64,000 nucleotides of DNA from Lachnoanaerobaculum gingivalis (GCF_003862475.1 NZ_RRCO01000005.1:62001-126000), one strand, 5' to 3'; shown: positions 35,225 through 45,500, numbered from the stretch's first letter. Made by a program: numbers and translations. The notes: a model not told the origin generated them from the letters alone.

Positions 35225-35793
35225 AAGCCCTCCTCTTCCAAATATTTCTGCATCTTCCTGACAGTCCTGTTGTACTTTGACAGCACCGTATTTATTGACA
35301 TATCAAGTAATTCTGCTATTTCACGATTTTTCAGACCTGCCACCGCATGTAGCAAAAGTATTGTTCTTTCATTCTCATCCAACTTATTTATAGTTGTTTT
35401 TAGAATAATACGCTCACTCAGATCTTCCACAAATGAAAAATCCTGTTCCGGCAAATTGTTATCATCTTCTAAACTACCCTCGTTTTTCCCGTCACGAATC
35501 TTCATAAGTGCAAAATTTCTTGCTATTGTAAATATCCATGCCATCGGTTTATCGTACGATGTGTAATCTGCTGCCTTTTGATAGATTTTCAAAAAAGTAT
35601 CCTGCAAAATATCCTCTGCATCATGAGTATTCTTTGTTATTGAAAGGGCAAAGGCATATACACTTTTATGAGTTTTTTCATATAAAGTATGTAAAGCCTC
35701 CATACTTCCCTTTGCGATATCTTTTATAAGTTTATCATCCACCGTCGATGAAGCTTTTGATCCCTCCTCCAAGACCGCCACAAAATTAAGCAT
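35221..35793 (-). CDS. ECF-type RNA polymerase sigma factor
   Basis: 190 residues. Sigma region 2 is near residues 30-95 (SKASS N-tail, then ALHTLYEKTHKSVYAFALSI, DAEDILQDTFLKIY, PMAWIFTIARNFAL). Region 4 is near 125-185 (LDENERTILLLHAVAGLKNR, SINTVLSKYNRTVRKM). No other sigma domains are present. It is cotranscribed and coupled (ATGA overlap) with a membrane anti-sigma factor. A 77-bp AT-rich gap with TGCAT repeats separates it from the MATE gene upstream. Confidence 0.9.
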   Translation of the reverse strand: MLNFVAVLEEGSKASSTVDDKLIKDIAKGSMEALHTLYEKTHKSVYAFALSITKNTHDAEDILQDTFLKIYQKAADYTSYDKPMAWIFTIARNFALMKIRDGKNEGSLEDDNNLPEQDFSFVEDLSERIILKTTINKLDENERTILLLHAVAGLKNREIAELLDMSINTVLSKYNRTVRKMQKYLEEEGF

Positions 35794-35870
35794 CTAATAA
35801 TCATCCTTTCACTATATTAATGCATGAGAATATCATTTTATTGCATGCCGTTGCATTATTTTTTATTTTT

Positions 35871-37160
35871 TTATAAACTTTTTCTCATCAATACTATACA
35901 GAATATTGCAGTAAACATTTCCGCCGCAAAAAATGAGCTCCATACTCCTGTTATTCCAAAAATCCCCGGTAAGATAAGTGCAAATACAATTATTGCCACT
36001 ATACCTCTTGATATTGCTATAAGAGAGGACTCTTTTCCTCTCCCCGTAGCACTGTAAAATCCCGCCGTAATAATATTAAATGCGGCAGGTATAAATCCTA
36101 TAAAATAAATTCTGATACCCGGAATTGCATAGTTTGCCAATACATCCGAATTTTCATTGTTAAATGCGACTATAATGTTTTGAGCAAATGCCATTACCAG
36201 AGCAACCAAAACTCCTGCTATAATAATACCTACAGAAAGTGAATATAAGTAAATTTTCTTTAAGTCTTTTTTCTCACCTTTACCGTAAGTTTCACTTGCC
36301 ACGGGCTGTAATCCTTGTGATACACCGTTTAGCATCGCCACTCCTACCAAGGCGGAGTTTGCTATAACTCCATATGCCGCAACCGCTATATTACCTACAA
36401 GTGAGAGCAGTATAAAATTAAATACTGTTGTTATTATTCCGTTTGAAATTTCACCTACAAATGCCACCAGACCGAGACTACATGATAAAATCAATTTTTT
36501 TACTGAAGGCAAATTAAAGCAAAAACGCACATTATTCTTTTTTGACAAATAATGCAACATACAGATGCTCATACTTACTATCGGTGATATTCCCGTTGCA
36601 AGTGCCGCACCTGCCATACCCATACCTACAGGGAAAATAAGTATATAATCAAATATTATATTAAAAATTCCGCTTATAAGTGTTGCCGCCATAGCAATCC
36701 TAGGTGAGTTGTCATTTCTCACAAAAGCTGTAAATGTAAAGTTCAACATAAAAAAAGGCGAGAAACAAAGAATAATACGTGCATATGTGTGAGTTACATT
36801 TACTATTACTTCATCCGCACCGAAAACTCTTAGCACCACATCCGGAATAAAAATACCCAAAATTAAAAACGGTAAGCTAAGTAGGAAGCTCCAGAAAAAT
36901 GAATTTGAAAAATATTTATCTGCACTGCTTTTATCACCAAGTGATTTTAACAATGTATACTTTGTTGCGGAGCCTATGCCTATCATAGCTCCTATAGCAA
37001 ATGTTATTGCAAATATCGGTAAAACAAGATTTAATCCTGTTATTCCGTTTGCACCTTCCGCCATTGATATAAAAACAGTATCCGCCAATACATAACATGA
37101 TGTGCCTGTTGTAGCAAGGATATTAGGCAGAATATATCCTCTAAGTTTTTTTTCAATCAT
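35871..37160 (-). CDS. MATE-family efflux transporter
   Basis: 429 residues from ATG 37160, 7 nt after AGGAGA; the longer frame starts before the SD. Twelve hydrophobic helices form two MatE repeats, including FVRNDNSPRIAMAATLISG and NGVSQGLQPVASETYGKGE. It is a Na+- or H+-coupled multidrug or metabolite exporter. It stands alone between the sigma factor gene and the alpha ribosomal operon. The substrate cannot be told from sequence. Confidence 0.88.
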   Translation of the reverse strand: MIEKKLRGYILPNILATTGTSCYVLADTVFISMAEGANGITGLNLVLPIFAITFAIGAMIGIGSATKYTLLKSLGDKSSADKYFSNSFFWSFLLSLPFLILGIFIPDVVLRVFGADEVIVNVTHTYARIILCFSPFFMLNFTFTAFVRNDNSPRIAMAATLISGIFNIIFDYILIFPVGMGMAGAALATGISPIVSMSICMLHYLSKKNNVRFCFNLPSVKKLILSCSLGLVAFVGEISNGIITTVFNFILLSLVGNIAVAAYGVIANSALVGVAMLNGVSQGLQPVASETYGKGEKKDLKKIYLYSLSVGIIIAGVLVALVMAFAQNIIVAFNNENSDVLANYAIPGIRIYFIGFIPAAFNIITAGFYSATGRGKESSLIAISRGIVAIIVFALILPGIFGITGVWSSFFAAEMFTAIFCIVLMRKSL

Positions 37161-37240
37161 AAAAGACTCTCCTGTCATAGTTATCGAATTATATCATAAA
37201 TATTCTGTAAGCTCAATTAAAGTCAAATTTATTTTCACAT

Positions 37241-37270
37241 AAAAAATAGCAGTCATAGACTGCTACTTTT
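37241..37270 (-). terminator. Terminator of the ribosomal alpha operon
   Basis: TAGCAGTC (37247-37254) and GACTGCTA (37258-37265) form an 8-bp stem with a 3-nt loop. On the minus strand it is followed by six U (37241-37246); a short T run on the other side may give weak activity in the opposite direction. Confidence 0.8.
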
Positions 37271-37287
37271 ATATATCAAAGATGGTA

Positions 37288-37824
37288 TTATACTAACTCA
37301 AGTAAAACTTCCATAGCCGCATCTCCCTTACGAAGACCGATCTTAACTATTCTTGTGTATCCACCCTTACGATCTGCATACTTTGGACCGTACTCATCGA
37401 AAAGCTTCTTTGCAAGGTCAACTGACTTTGTATTCTTCTTCTTTCCGGCTGCCTTTGCAGGTAACTCTGTCGGAACATATACTACAGCGTTGATTTTGCT
37501 TCTTGCATGAAGTCTTGAAGGTCTGTCTTTCTTGATTTCCTTCTCCACCTCATCATAAACAGTAACTTTCTTACCGTCTACAACTTCTTTTACTCTCTTA
37601 CCGTCAGCATCTTTTCTTGCAACCTTTGCATTTACCTTTACAAGGTCGAAGTTATCCTTCTCCTTAACAGCTAATGCTATAAGCGGCTCAACAATCTTTC
37701 TGATTTCTTTTGCTCTGGCCTCTGTGGTCACAATCTTACCATGCTGTAAAAGTGCTGTAACCTGGTTTCTCAATAATGCTTTTCTCTGACTTGATGTCTT
37801 TGAAAGTTTTCTATACTTTGCCAT
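37288..37824 (-). CDS. rplQ: Ribosomal protein L17 with internal insertion
   Basis: 178 residues, against about 115-130 for most bacterial L17. The N-terminal core (KYRKLSKTSSQRKALLRNQV, to about residue 55) and the C-terminal core (KLFDEYGPKYADRKGGYTRI) are normal. Residues about 60-130 are an extra Lys-rich segment. It is the last gene of the alpha operon, 69 bp after rpoA. Similar insertions are known in Lachnospiraceae L17, so this is a lineage marker rather than damage. Confidence 0.95.
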   Translation of the reverse strand: MAKYRKLSKTSSQRKALLRNQVTALLQHGKIVTTEARAKEIRKIVEPLIALAVKEKDNFDLVKVNAKVARKDADGKRVKEVVDGKKVTVYDEVEKEIKKDRPSRLHARSKINAVVYVPTELPAKAAGKKKNTKSVDLAKKLFDEYGPKYADRKGGYTRIVKIGLRKGDAAMEVLLELV

Positions 37825-37893
37825 TTTTTCTCCTCCATAGGAAACATATATACGCTGACATTGGACTTACTATATATGTCTATTTATTCTTTT

Positions 37894-38847
37894 TTATGAT
37901 TCTTCGCTCTCACGAAGGTGAAGTCCAAGCTCTTCCAGCTTTAGTAAGACTTCTTCTAATGATTTTCTACCCAGATTTCTGACTTTCATCATATCATCTG
38001 AAGTACGTGAACACAGTTCTTCAACTGTATTGATTCCTGCTCTCTTCAAACAGTTGTAAGATCTAACTGACAGTTCAAGTTCATCTATATTCATCTCCAG
38101 AACTTTTTCCTTGTCATCCTCTGCTTTTTCTACCATTACATCAACAGTTTTGGCATTATCAGACAAATCTATAAATAAATTTAGGTGCTCACTCAAAACT
38201 TTGGCAGCTAAACTTACCGCCTCATCAGGTGCCAATGTACCGTTTGTAGTAACATCAAGTGTTAACTTATCAAAGTCTGTCATCTGACCTACACGAGTGT
38301 TCTCTACAAGAAGATTTACTCTCTCTACAGGAGTATAGATAGAATCGATTGCTATCACACCTATAGGAGTATCCTCTCCTTTATTTTTATCTGAACTTAC
38401 ATAACCTCTACCGTTTGTTATTGTCAATTCCATATAGAACTTGCCTTCTGAAACTGTTGCAATAACCTGGTCTTTGTTAATGATTTCTATACTTGGATCA
38501 CATTGAATATCTTCTGCAGTGATAACTCCTTCACCGTCAAAATCTATATAAGCAACCTTCGGCTCATCATCAATAGATGTATTCCTGATTGCAAGGCTTT
38601 TTACATTCATTATGATCTCTGTCACATCCTCTTTTACTCCCGGTATGGAAGAAAATTCATGCAACACGCCGTCAATCTTAACCTGACTGACAGCCGATCC
38701 AGGGAGGGATGAGAGCATGATTCTTCTTAGGGAATTGCCTAAAGTTGTTCCATAACCTCTCTCCAGTGGTTCACATATGAATCTGCCGAACTTCTTATTC
38801 TCGGAAATTTCTGAAATCTCTATATTGGGTTTTTCAAAATCAAACAC
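37894..38847 (-). CDS. rpoA: RNA polymerase alpha subunit
   Basis: 317 residues, starting at GTG 38847 after AGGAGG. The N-terminal assembly domain has [20 protein letters not shown] (residues about 32-51). The acidic linker near 235-245 is followed by the alpha-CTD helices ([39 protein letters not shown]). It dimerises as the core assembly platform. Between it and rpsD lies a perfect 10-bp hairpin. Confidence 0.97.
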   Translation of the reverse strand: MFDFEKPNIEISEISENKKFGRFICEPLERGYGTTLGNSLRRIMLSSLPGSAVSQVKIDGVLHEFSSIPGVKEDVTEIIMNVKSLAIRNTSIDDEPKVAYIDFDGEGVITAEDIQCDPSIEIINKDQVIATVSEGKFYMELTITNGRGYVSSDKNKGEDTPIGVIAIDSIYTPVERVNLLVENTRVGQMTDFDKLTLDVTTNGTLAPDEAVSLAAKVLSEHLNLFIDLSDNAKTVDVMVEKAEDDKEKVLEMNIDELELSVRSYNCLKRAGINTVEELCSRTSDDMMKVRNLGRKSLEEVLLKLEELGLHLRESEES

Positions 38848-38942
38848 GAATGTCCCTCCTTTTAGATAAACTATATCTATATCTCAAATATTTGAGAATT
38901 GGTTAATACTTCAAGGCTAAAATATTTCTATTATTAGCAAAT

Positions 38943-38970
38943 CAGCTGATACGAAAATAAGTATCAGCTG
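38943..38970. promoter_or_regulatory. Hairpin between rpsD and rpoA
   Basis: CAGCTGATAC (38943-38952) and GTATCAGCTG (38961-38970) form a perfect 10-bp stem with an 8-nt loop and no U-run on the minus strand. It lies 13 nt after the rpsD stop. It is probably an mRNA processing or regulatory element that sets the rpoA level, which is inference. Confidence 0.6.
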
Positions 38971-38982
38971 TTAAGATTCCTA

Positions 38983-39576
38983 TTACTTAGAGTACAACTC
39001 AACGATAAGAAGTTCGTCTACAGGAACATCAATTTCTTCTCTTGTAGGGAGGCTCTTTACAGTACCTTTTAAGTTTTCAAGATCTGCATCAATCCAAGCC
39101 GGTACAATTCTTCCGGCTGTTGACTCTACAACTTCCTTATATCTTGCAGATGATTTTGCCTTCTCTTTGATCTCTATAACGTCTCCTGCCTTTACAAGGT
39201 AAGATGGAATATTTATACACTTACCGTTTACAAGAACGTGCTTATGATCAACAATCTGTCTTGTTTCTTTTCTTGTTCTGCCGAATCCCATACGGAAAAC
39301 AACATTGTCAAGCCTTCTCTCTAAGAGAATCATAAGGTTCTCACCAACCTGGCCCTTCATTCTCTCAGCCTTAGCATAGTAATTTCTGAACGGTTTCTCT
39401 AATACACCGTAGATAAACTTTGCTTTCTGCTTTTCTCTAAGCTGCAAACCGTACTCACTGAGCTTACGGCCTGCTCTTTTTGTATCTCTGTTAGACTTTT
39501 TATCTATTCCCAGAAAACCCGGCTCAAGGCCAAGTGATCTGCATCTTTTAAGAACGGGAACTCTATTAATTGCCAC
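38983..39576 (-). CDS. rpsD: Ribosomal protein S4
   Basis: 197 residues, GTG start with AGGAGG upstream. The S4 RNA-binding domain is visible ([40 protein letters not shown]). No N-terminal zinc cysteines are present. It is in the alpha operon, rpsM-rpsK-rpsD-rpoA-rplQ; S4 is the classical feedback regulator of this operon. Confidence 0.97.
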   Translation of the reverse strand: MAINRVPVLKRCRSLGLEPGFLGIDKKSNRDTKRAGRKLSEYGLQLREKQKAKFIYGVLEKPFRNYYAKAERMKGQVGENLMILLERRLDNVVFRMGFGRTRKETRQIVDHKHVLVNGKCINIPSYLVKAGDVIEIKEKAKSSARYKEVVESTAGRIVPAWIDADLENLKGTVKSLPTREEIDVPVDELLIVELYSK

Positions 39577-39591
39577 TTTTAGTACCTCCTA

Positions 39592-39990
39592 TTAGACTCT
39601 TCTGCGTTTTGGTGGACGACATCCATTGTGTGGTACCGGAGTTACATCCTTAATACTTGTTACTTCTATTCCACATGCAGCCAACGCACGAATAGCTGCT
39701 TCTCTTCCTGAACCGGGCCCCTTTACCATAACATCTACATACTTAAGTCCATGTACTAAAGCTGCTTTTGCAGCAGTTTCTGCAGCCATAGATGCCGCAT
39801 ATGGAGTAGATTTCTTTGAACCTCTAAATCCTAGACCACCGGCACTTGCCCATGATATCGCATTACCCTGGGTATCAGTTAATGTAACAATTGTATTGTT
39901 AAATGATGACTGAATATGTGCCTGTCCGCGTTCAACGTTTTTCTTTACGCGCTTCTTTGTCACCTTCTTGGTGGACGCATTCTTTGCCAT
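39592..39990 (-). CDS. rpsK: Ribosomal protein S11
   Basis: 132 residues. Typical phrases are [20 protein letters not shown] and the C-terminal [13 protein letters not shown]. It is a platform protein of the 30S subunit, 15 bp before rpsD. Confidence 0.98.
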   Translation of the reverse strand: MAKNASTKKVTKKRVKKNVERGQAHIQSSFNNTIVTLTDTQGNAISWASAGGLGFRGSKKSTPYAASMAAETAAKAALVHGLKYVDVMVKGPGSGREAAIRALAACGIEVTSIKDVTPVPHNGCRPPKRRRV

Positions 39991-40086
39991 TAAACTAACC
40001 TACCTTTTTAAACTTTACTACGCTCCTGTTTTTAAAACATACAGCGAAAATTACTTTTCGAAAAAATGAACAGACTATATTATCTA

Positions 40087-40455
40087 TTATTTCTTCTTGT
40101 TTGCTACTGTCTTTCTTGGACCCTTACGTGTTCTTGCATTTGTCTTAGTCTTCTGTCCGCGAACCGGAAGATTCTTTCTATGACGAATGCCACGATAACA
40201 TCCTATTTCCTGTAATCTCTTGATGTTCATAGCGATCTCTCTTCTAAGATCACCCTCTACCATCTGAGTATCGGAAATAACCTGTGCCAATTCTTTTACT
40301 TCATCGTCTGTAAGATCCTTTACTCTTGTATCAGGATTTACATTAGCCTCTTTCAAGATACGCTTTGAACTTGTAAGACCTATACCATAGATATATGTCA
40401 AACCAATCTCAATACGCTTTTCTCTTGGTAAATCAACGCCTGCTATACGAGCCAT
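40087..40455 (-). CDS. rpsM: Ribosomal protein S13
   Basis: 122 residues. [20 protein letters not shown] at the start and the basic tail [19 protein letters not shown] are diagnostic. It is a 30S head protein. It lies 30 bp after rpmJ and 96 bp before rpsK; that gap shows no clear signal. Confidence 0.98.
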   Translation of the reverse strand: MARIAGVDLPREKRIEIGLTYIYGIGLTSSKRILKEANVNPDTRVKDLTDDEVKELAQVISDTQMVEGDLRREIAMNIKRLQEIGCYRGIRHRKNLPVRGQKTKTNARTRKGPRKTVANKKK

Positions 40456-40485
40456 TTACCTACTTCCTCCTTATTCCTATGCAGA

Positions 40486-40599
40486 TCAACCTTGTCTCTG
40501 CTTGTGCTTTGGGTTCTCACAAATTACTCTGATGGAACCTTTTCTCTTAATTATTTTGCATTTTTCGCAAATCGGTTTCACTGAAGATCTGACCTTCAT
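40486..40599 (-). CDS. rpmJ: Ribosomal protein L36
   Basis: 37 residues, [17 protein letters not shown] then [20 protein letters not shown]. The zinc ligands C-x2-C...C...H are intact, so this is the zinc-binding form. It lies between infA and rpsM, its standard place. Confidence 0.97.
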   Translation of the reverse strand: MKVRSSVKPICEKCKIIKRKGSIRVICENPKHKQRQG

Positions 40600-40678
40600 T
40601 GTAACTCTCCTTTCATCGCTACTAATAAAGACGCCATAGTATTATAGCATTAACTACTATAATATGCAAGGTCTTATT

Positions 40679-40897
40679 TTATTTATCACGCCAAATGATT
40701 CTTCCTTTTGTTAAATCATATGGAGATAATTCGATAGTAACTTTATCACCCGGTAAAATTCTTATATAATTCATTCTAAGTTTACCGCTGATATGTGCCA
40801 ATACCTGATGCCCGTTCTCAAGTTCTACCTGAAACATTGCATTAGGTAACTTTTCAACAACTGTTCCTTCAATCTCTATAACGTCTGATTTAGACAT
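40679..40897 (-). CDS. infA: Translation initiation factor IF-1
   Basis: 72 residues, a single S1/OB-fold domain ([39 protein letters not shown]). GGAGG lies inside the overlapping upstream KOW gene (22-nt overlap). It binds the A-site of the 30S subunit during initiation. Confidence 0.98.
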   Translation of the reverse strand: MSKSDVIEIEGTVVEKLPNAMFQVELENGHQVLAHISGKLRMNYIRILPGDKVTIELSPYDLTKGRIIWRDK

Positions 40898-41151
40898 TTA
40901 CTCCTCCACTTTTTCAAGAGATATTTTAACTTAACATCGTTAAAGTTATCACCACTGTTCTTAATATCAATAAATTCATCACTTTTTCCAAGCCTGCTGA
41001 CATGCTTTTTATTTTTCTTCTTTGGCTTGTCAAGAGTCTTAAGTCTGCCGTCTGCAAGATAGATAAAATCTTTCTCACAGTCAATTACTATATAATACTC
41101 TCCTCTGTCATGTCCCTTTATTGATATTACAATATCACCTGTATTTATCAT
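40876..41151 (-). CDS. KOW-domain RNA-binding protein (L14e-like)
   Basis: 91 residues. The N-terminal KOW motif is [20 protein letters not shown], followed by a basic linker ([10 protein letters not shown]). Such small KOW proteins are conserved between map and infA in many clostridia and are presumed to bind the ribosome or RNA. Its ATG overlaps the map stop (ATGA) and its end overlaps infA. The function is unproven. Confidence 0.8.
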   Translation of the reverse strand: MINTGDIVISIKGHDRGEYYIVIDCEKDFIYLADGRLKTLDKPKKKNKKHVSRLGKSDEFIDIKNSGDNFNDVKLKYLLKKWRSKCLNQTL

Positions 41152-41906
41152 ATTTTTCTTAAAGAAAGGATCTCAGGCTCACCGTCTGTTATCAAAATAG
41201 TATTTTCATAATGTGCAGCCAGCGAATTATCATCTGTAACCACTGTCCAGTCATCATCAAGCCATACCACTTCATCTCTTCCTGCCGTAATCATAGGTTC
41301 TATAGCAAGAGTCATGCCAGGCTGAAGCTTTATTCCGCCTCTTTTCATATCAAAGTTAGGAACTTCAGGATCTTCGTGAAGATGTGTACCTATACCATGT
41401 CCCACAAGATCTCTTACTACACCGTAGCCTCTTTCTTTTGCATAGCTTCCTATTGCCTTACAGATATCATTCAGGTGATTTCCTGCAATCGCATATTTTA
41501 TTCCCTCGTAAAAGCACTCTTTAGTAACCTTTACAAGCTCCTTTGCTTTTTCGCTTCCTTCGCCTATTATATGAGTTCTGGCAGCATCAGAATGGTATCC
41601 CTTCCAGATGACACCTGCGTCTAGACTCACAACGTCTCCGTCTTTTAAAATTCTTTTCTTTGACGGAATACCATGTACAACCTCTTCATTTACAGACACA
41701 CATATTGAAGCAGGATAACCGTGATAGTTCAAAAATGAAGGAACACATCCGTAGGATCTGATTATCTCATCTCCGATTTTATTCACTTCATATGTAGTCA
41801 TACCTGCATGTAATGCCTTTTCCAATTCTTCATGAGTTTTTGCCAGTATTATTCCGGCTTCTCTCATCAATTGTATTTCTCTGTCAGACTTTATTGTTAC
41901 TGCCAT
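41148..41906 (-). CDS. map: Type I methionine aminopeptidase
   Basis: 252 residues from ATG 41906 (MAVTIKSDRE), 6 nt after GAGG; the GTG upstream is the SD itself. Metal ligands are visible: GDVVSLDAGVIW, YHSDAARTH, GIGTHLHEDP, LAIEPMI and the C-terminal HYENTILIT glutamate. It removes the initiator Met from nascent proteins. No N-terminal zinc-finger extension. It lies 15 bp after adk, in the usual secY-adk-map order. Confidence 0.97.
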   Translation of the reverse strand: MAVTIKSDREIQLMREAGIILAKTHEELEKALHAGMTTYEVNKIGDEIIRSYGCVPSFLNYHGYPASICVSVNEEVVHGIPSKKRILKDGDVVSLDAGVIWKGYHSDAARTHIIGEGSEKAKELVKVTKECFYEGIKYAIAGNHLNDICKAIGSYAKERGYGVVRDLVGHGIGTHLHEDPEVPNFDMKRGGIKLQPGMTLAIEPMITAGRDEVVWLDDDWTVVTDDNSLAAHYENTILITDGEPEILSLRKI

Positions 41907-41921
41907 TTTCATCCTCACAAT

Positions 41922-42563
41922 CTATTCCAAAACTGCAATAATGTCTAAGAATACTTCTTCCATATCCTTTGTCCCGTCTACCGAAGTCAAAATTTTCTCA
42001 TTATCATAGTAGTCTATCAAAGGCTGTGTCTGATCATGATAAATCTCAAGTCTTTTCTTTACGGTCTCCGGCTTGTCATCATCCCTGATTACAAGTTCGT
42101 TACCACATGTATCACATACATTTTCCGCTTTCGGTGCCGAATATACTATATGATATGTAGCTCCGCAACTTAAACAAGCTCTTCTACCGCCCATTCTTGT
42201 AATAATCGACTCATCCGGAACATCTATATTTATAGCATAATCTATTTTTTCACCAAGCTGTGATAATGCCTTTGTCAATGACTTTGCCTGTGGTATTGTT
42301 CTTGGAAAACCGTCAAGTACAAAACCGTCTTTGCAATCATCTTTATGTATTCTGTCTAAAAGCATTCCTATAGTAATATCGTCAGGAACCAACTCGCCCC
42401 TATCCATATACTCTTTTGCTTTATTTCCAAGCTCGGTTTTTTCTTTTATATTTGCTCTGAATATATCGCCGGTGGATATATGCGGTATATTATACTTTTT
42501 TGCAATTCTCTTTGCCTGTGTGCCTTTTCCGGCACCGGGTGCACCTAACATAATAATTTTCAT
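41922..42563 (-). CDS. adk: Adenylate kinase, zinc-lid type
   Basis: 213 residues from ATG 42563, 7 nt after GGGGAG. P-loop GAPGAGKGTQ (residues 7-16). The LID domain has four cysteines (C-x2-C in CLSCG, C-x2-C in CDTCG), so it binds structural zinc as in many Gram-positive bacteria. It interconverts ATP+AMP and 2 ADP. It follows secY after a 76-bp gap that holds a hairpin. Confidence 0.97.
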   Translation of the reverse strand: MKIIMLGAPGAGKGTQAKRIAKKYNIPHISTGDIFRANIKEKTELGNKAKEYMDRGELVPDDITIGMLLDRIHKDDCKDGFVLDGFPRTIPQAKSLTKALSQLGEKIDYAINIDVPDESIITRMGGRRACLSCGATYHIVYSAPKAENVCDTCGNELVIRDDDKPETVKKRLEIYHDQTQPLIDYYDNEKILTSVDGTKDMEEVFLDIIAVLE

Positions 42564-42593
42564 GGCGTATCTCCCCAATTTTCATTAGTAACC

Positions 42594-42632
42594 ACGAAAA
42601 ACCCCTGAAGAATATCCCCAGTGGTTTTTCGT
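42594..42632. promoter_or_regulatory. Hairpin between secY and adk
   Basis: ACGAAAAACC (42594-42603) and GGTTTTTCGT (42623-42632) are perfect 10-bp inverted repeats; CCCTG and CAGTGG inside extend the pairing. On the minus strand no U-run follows, so this is better read as an mRNA element or weak attenuator than as a terminator. Confidence 0.55.
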
Positions 42633-42639
42633 AAGATGA

Positions 42640-43956
42640 CTAGTCTAATAAGAATCCTCTGTAATTTCTTACAAGCATTTGTGATTCAATTGCTTTTATT
42701 GTCTCAAGGACTACACCAACAATGATGATCAGGGATGTTCCGGTAAATGAAAGTCTACTGATATTGAACAATCCTGATATTATTATAGGTATAATACAAA
42801 CTATTATAAGTCCTGTTGCACCTATAATGATAATGTAACTTAAAATCTTTGAGAAGTAATCACTGGTAGGTTTTCCCGGTCTGATACCCGGTATAAATCC
42901 GCCTGATTTCTTCATATTGTTAGCTACCTCAAGTGGGTTAAAAGTAATTGATGTATAAAAATAAGCAAATAAGATAATCAAAATGATATAAACTATAAGT
43001 CCGATAGAATACTTCGGTGCTTCAGGCTTAAACCACATTGATGAATTCATATATGTTAATATCTCACCTATTATTGAGCCGTTATTAACTTGCAAGAATT
43101 GGCCAATAACTATAGGTGTAGAAAATAATGAAGAAGCAAAAATAACAGGAATAACACCTGCAGTATTTACTTTAAGCGGAATATTGGATGATGTTCCGCC
43201 TACACTTCTTCTACCCTGCGTTTTGGATGAATACTGTACAGGAATCCTTCTCTCGGCGTCCTGTAAGATAATGGTGAAAACTACCATTGCTACTATAAAA
43301 GCGATTATAATAACTGCGGCAACCACCATTCTTGCTACTGTCTGGCCTTTTAAGAATCTAACATACAGATTGTTAAAGTCAGATGGTAATGAAGCAAGAA
43401 TATTCAGAAGAAGAACAACAGAAATACCGTTTCCTACGCCATTTTCTGTAATTCTCTCTCCCATCCACATCAAAAATGCACTACCTGCTGTCATTGTAAC
43501 TACAGCTACAACTACACTCTTTATTCCAAAATGAATTAAAAGTCCCTGTCTACCGAATCCTATTGCCATGGCTGAAGACTGTAAGAGGGCTAGGGCGACA
43601 GTTAAGTATCTTGTGTACTCTACTATCTTTTTTCTACCGTCTTCACCATCCTGTTGTAATTCCTCAAGTGCAGGAATCGCAATTGTCAAAAGCTGGATTA
43701 TGATAGAACTTGTAATGTATGGAGTAATGCTTAGTGCAAGCACACTCAGACTTTCAAATGAGCCTCCGGTGATTGCATTGAAAAATCCAAATGCGTCACC
43801 GGTCTGCTTTGCAAAAAAATCTTTAAAATAAGTTGTATTCACACCCGGTATAGGTAAATTACTGCCGAAGCGAATAATTACCAGCATTATAAATGTGTAC
43901 AGAAGCTTCTTTCGTACATCCTTTACCTTAAATGCATTTCGGAGTGTTGTGAGCAT
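42640..43956 (-). CDS. secY: Preprotein translocase subunit SecY
   Basis: 438 residues with ten transmembrane helices. Typical blocks are RFGSNLPIPGVNTTYF, FLMWMGERITENGVGNGIS and GFIPGIRPGKPTSDYF. It is the channel of the SecYEG translocon. Its start overlaps the rplO stop by 1 nt, so the pair is coupled. Confidence 0.98.
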   Translation of the reverse strand: MLTTLRNAFKVKDVRKKLLYTFIMLVIIRFGSNLPIPGVNTTYFKDFFAKQTGDAFGFFNAITGGSFESLSVLALSITPYITSSIIIQLLTIAIPALEELQQDGEDGRKKIVEYTRYLTVALALLQSSAMAIGFGRQGLLIHFGIKSVVVAVVTMTAGSAFLMWMGERITENGVGNGISVVLLLNILASLPSDFNNLYVRFLKGQTVARMVVAAVIIIAFIVAMVVFTIILQDAERRIPVQYSSKTQGRRSVGGTSSNIPLKVNTAGVIPVIFASSLFSTPIVIGQFLQVNNGSIIGEILTYMNSSMWFKPEAPKYSIGLIVYIILIILFAYFYTSITFNPLEVANNMKKSGGFIPGIRPGKPTSDYFSKILSYIIIIGATGLIIVCIIPIIISGLFNISRLSFTGTSLIIIVGVVLETIKAIESQMLVRNYRGFLLD

Positions 43957-44396
43957 CAGATCACCTCACAAGTTCCGCCTGCGGCTTCAATCTTAGCTTT
44001 TGCGCTTTCACTAACGGCAATATACTTGATATTGAACTTCTTTGTTAATGAACCGTTTCCTAAGAGTTTAACTCCATCTCTTGTATTTTTGATTATTCCT
44101 GCAGCTACTAATGTCTCAGGAGTAACTTCTATACCGTCCTCAAGACGATCAAGAACAGAAATGTTTACAGCTACGATATCCTTAGAGTTACGATTTGTAA
44201 ATCCTCTCTTAGGGATACGTCTGTATAATGGCATCTGTCCACCTTCGAATCCCGGTCTTGTAGGACCTGAACGAGCTTTCTGACCCTTGTGACCCTTACC
44301 GGCAGTCTTACCGTTACCTGAACCATGTCCACGGCCACGTCTGAAATTATCGCTATGCTTTGAGCCTAATGCAGGCTGTAAATTAGATAAATCCAT
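43956..44396 (-). CDS. rplO: Ribosomal protein L15
   Basis: 146 residues from ATG 44396, 6 nt after AAGGAGGT; a longer frame begins inside the SD region. N-terminal Gly/Arg-rich [20 protein letters not shown] and [20 protein letters not shown] are diagnostic of L15. Confidence 0.97.
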   Translation of the reverse strand: MDLSNLQPALGSKHSDNFRRGRGHGSGNGKTAGKGHKGQKARSGPTRPGFEGGQMPLYRRIPKRGFTNRNSKDIVAVNISVLDRLEDGIEVTPETLVAAGIIKNTRDGVKLLGNGSLTKKFNIKYIAVSESAKAKIEAAGGTCEVI

Positions 44397-44412
44397 AACT
44401 ACACCTCCTTCT

Positions 44413-44592
44413 TTAGACTTCTTCAACTTTTACAAGATGTCTTACATGCCAAATCATGCCTCTTACAGCATCATTATCAGGCATTTCCACTGTCTTGTTT
44501 AATTTTCTTAAACCAAGCGCCTCTACAGTTGCTCTCTGTTTTGGGATAGCACCGATAGGGGATTTAACCAATGTAATTTTTAACTTTGCCAT
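44413..44592 (-). CDS. rpmD: Ribosomal protein L30
   Basis: 59 residues: [20 protein letters not shown], then [19 protein letters not shown] and a VEEV end. This is the short bacterial form. AGGAGG precedes ATG 44592. It lies between rpsE and rplO, the standard spc order. Confidence 0.97.
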   Translation of the reverse strand: MAKLKITLVKSPIGAIPKQRATVEALGLRKLNKTVEMPDNDAVRGMIWHVRHLVKVEEV

Positions 44593-44604
44593 ATTTTCCT
44601 CCTA

Positions 44605-45114
44605 TTATGCTAATATTTCTTCTACTGACTTTCCACGGAGTTTTGCAATCTCCTCAGGAGTCTTAAGTGCTGCTAAACCTGCAAGTGTAGCAAGACATAC
44701 ATTTGTCTTGTTATTTGAGCCTAAAGATTTTGAACGGATATTCTTATATCCTGCAAGCTCCAATACCGCACGGGCAGGGCCACCTGCGATAATACCTGTA
44801 CCTTCAGGTGCTCTCTTTAAAAGAACACTTGCACTTCCGAATTTTCCTGTGTAATCATGCGGTACACTGAAATTCTCATCTATTCTAACTTCAACTAATG
44901 ACTTAGTTGCAGCTTCTTTACCTTTACGGATAGCCTCAGGTACCTCTCCTGCTTTACCAAGACCGATACCGACATGACCATTACCGTCACCTACAACAAC
45001 AAGAGCAGAAAACTTCATTGTACGTCCACCCTTTACGGTTTTGGATACACGCTTGATATTTACGACTCTGTCATTTAACTCCAATTTGCTTGGATCGATG
45101 ATTTGTCTCTTCAT
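44605..45114 (-). CDS. rpsE: Ribosomal protein S5
   Basis: 169 residues. The double-stranded RNA-binding-like domain contains [19 protein letters not shown] and [20 protein letters not shown]. It contributes to decoding accuracy. It lies 12 bp before rpmD. Confidence 0.98.
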   Translation of the reverse strand: MKRQIIDPSKLELNDRVVNIKRVSKTVKGGRTMKFSALVVVGDGNGHVGIGLGKAGEVPEAIRKGKEAATKSLVEVRIDENFSVPHDYTGKFGSASVLLKRAPEGTGIIAGGPARAVLELAGYKNIRSKSLGSNNKTNVCLATLAGLAALKTPEEIAKLRGKSVEEILA

Positions 45115-45131
45115 GTATGTTTCTCCTCCTA

Positions 45132-45500
45132 TTAGAATTGTAATCCTGCTTCACGGGCAGCCTCTGCCAATGCAGCAACCTTACCTTGATAGATAAATCC
45201 GCCTCTATCAAATACAACTTTGTCTATACCCTTCTCAAGTGCTCTCTTTGCAATAAGAGTTCCAACGAATGCTGCAGCATCTACATCATTTGTCTTTGAA
45301 AGCTCCGCTCTTGCACTCTTCTCAAGTGTTGAGGCACTAACTACTGTATTTCCCACTGTGTCGTCAATAATCTGAGCGTACATATGGTTGTTACTTCTAA
45401 ATACAGCAAGACGTGGTCTCTCAGTTGTTCCGCTGAGACGATTACGTAATCTGTAATGCTTCTTAGTTCTAAGATCGCTTTTTGATTTTTTGCTAACCAT
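45132..45500 (-). CDS. rplR: Ribosomal protein L18
   Basis: 122 residues, with the typical [20 protein letters not shown] and the C-terminal [20 protein letters not shown]-like block (here GGFIYQGK). It binds 5S rRNA. It is the spc operon gene between rplF and rpsE. Confidence 0.98.
   Translation of the reverse strand: MVSKKSKSDLRTKKHYRLRNRLSGTTERPRLAVFRSNNHMYAQIIDDTVGNTVVSASTLEKSARAELSKTNDVDAAAFVGTLIAKRALEKGIDKVVFDRGGFIYQGKVAALAEAAREAGLQF

Noticed and set aside
37288-37824. L17 insertion as a frameshift or fusion artefact
   Set aside because: Both flanking cores are intact and in frame, and insertions at this place are known in related bacteria.
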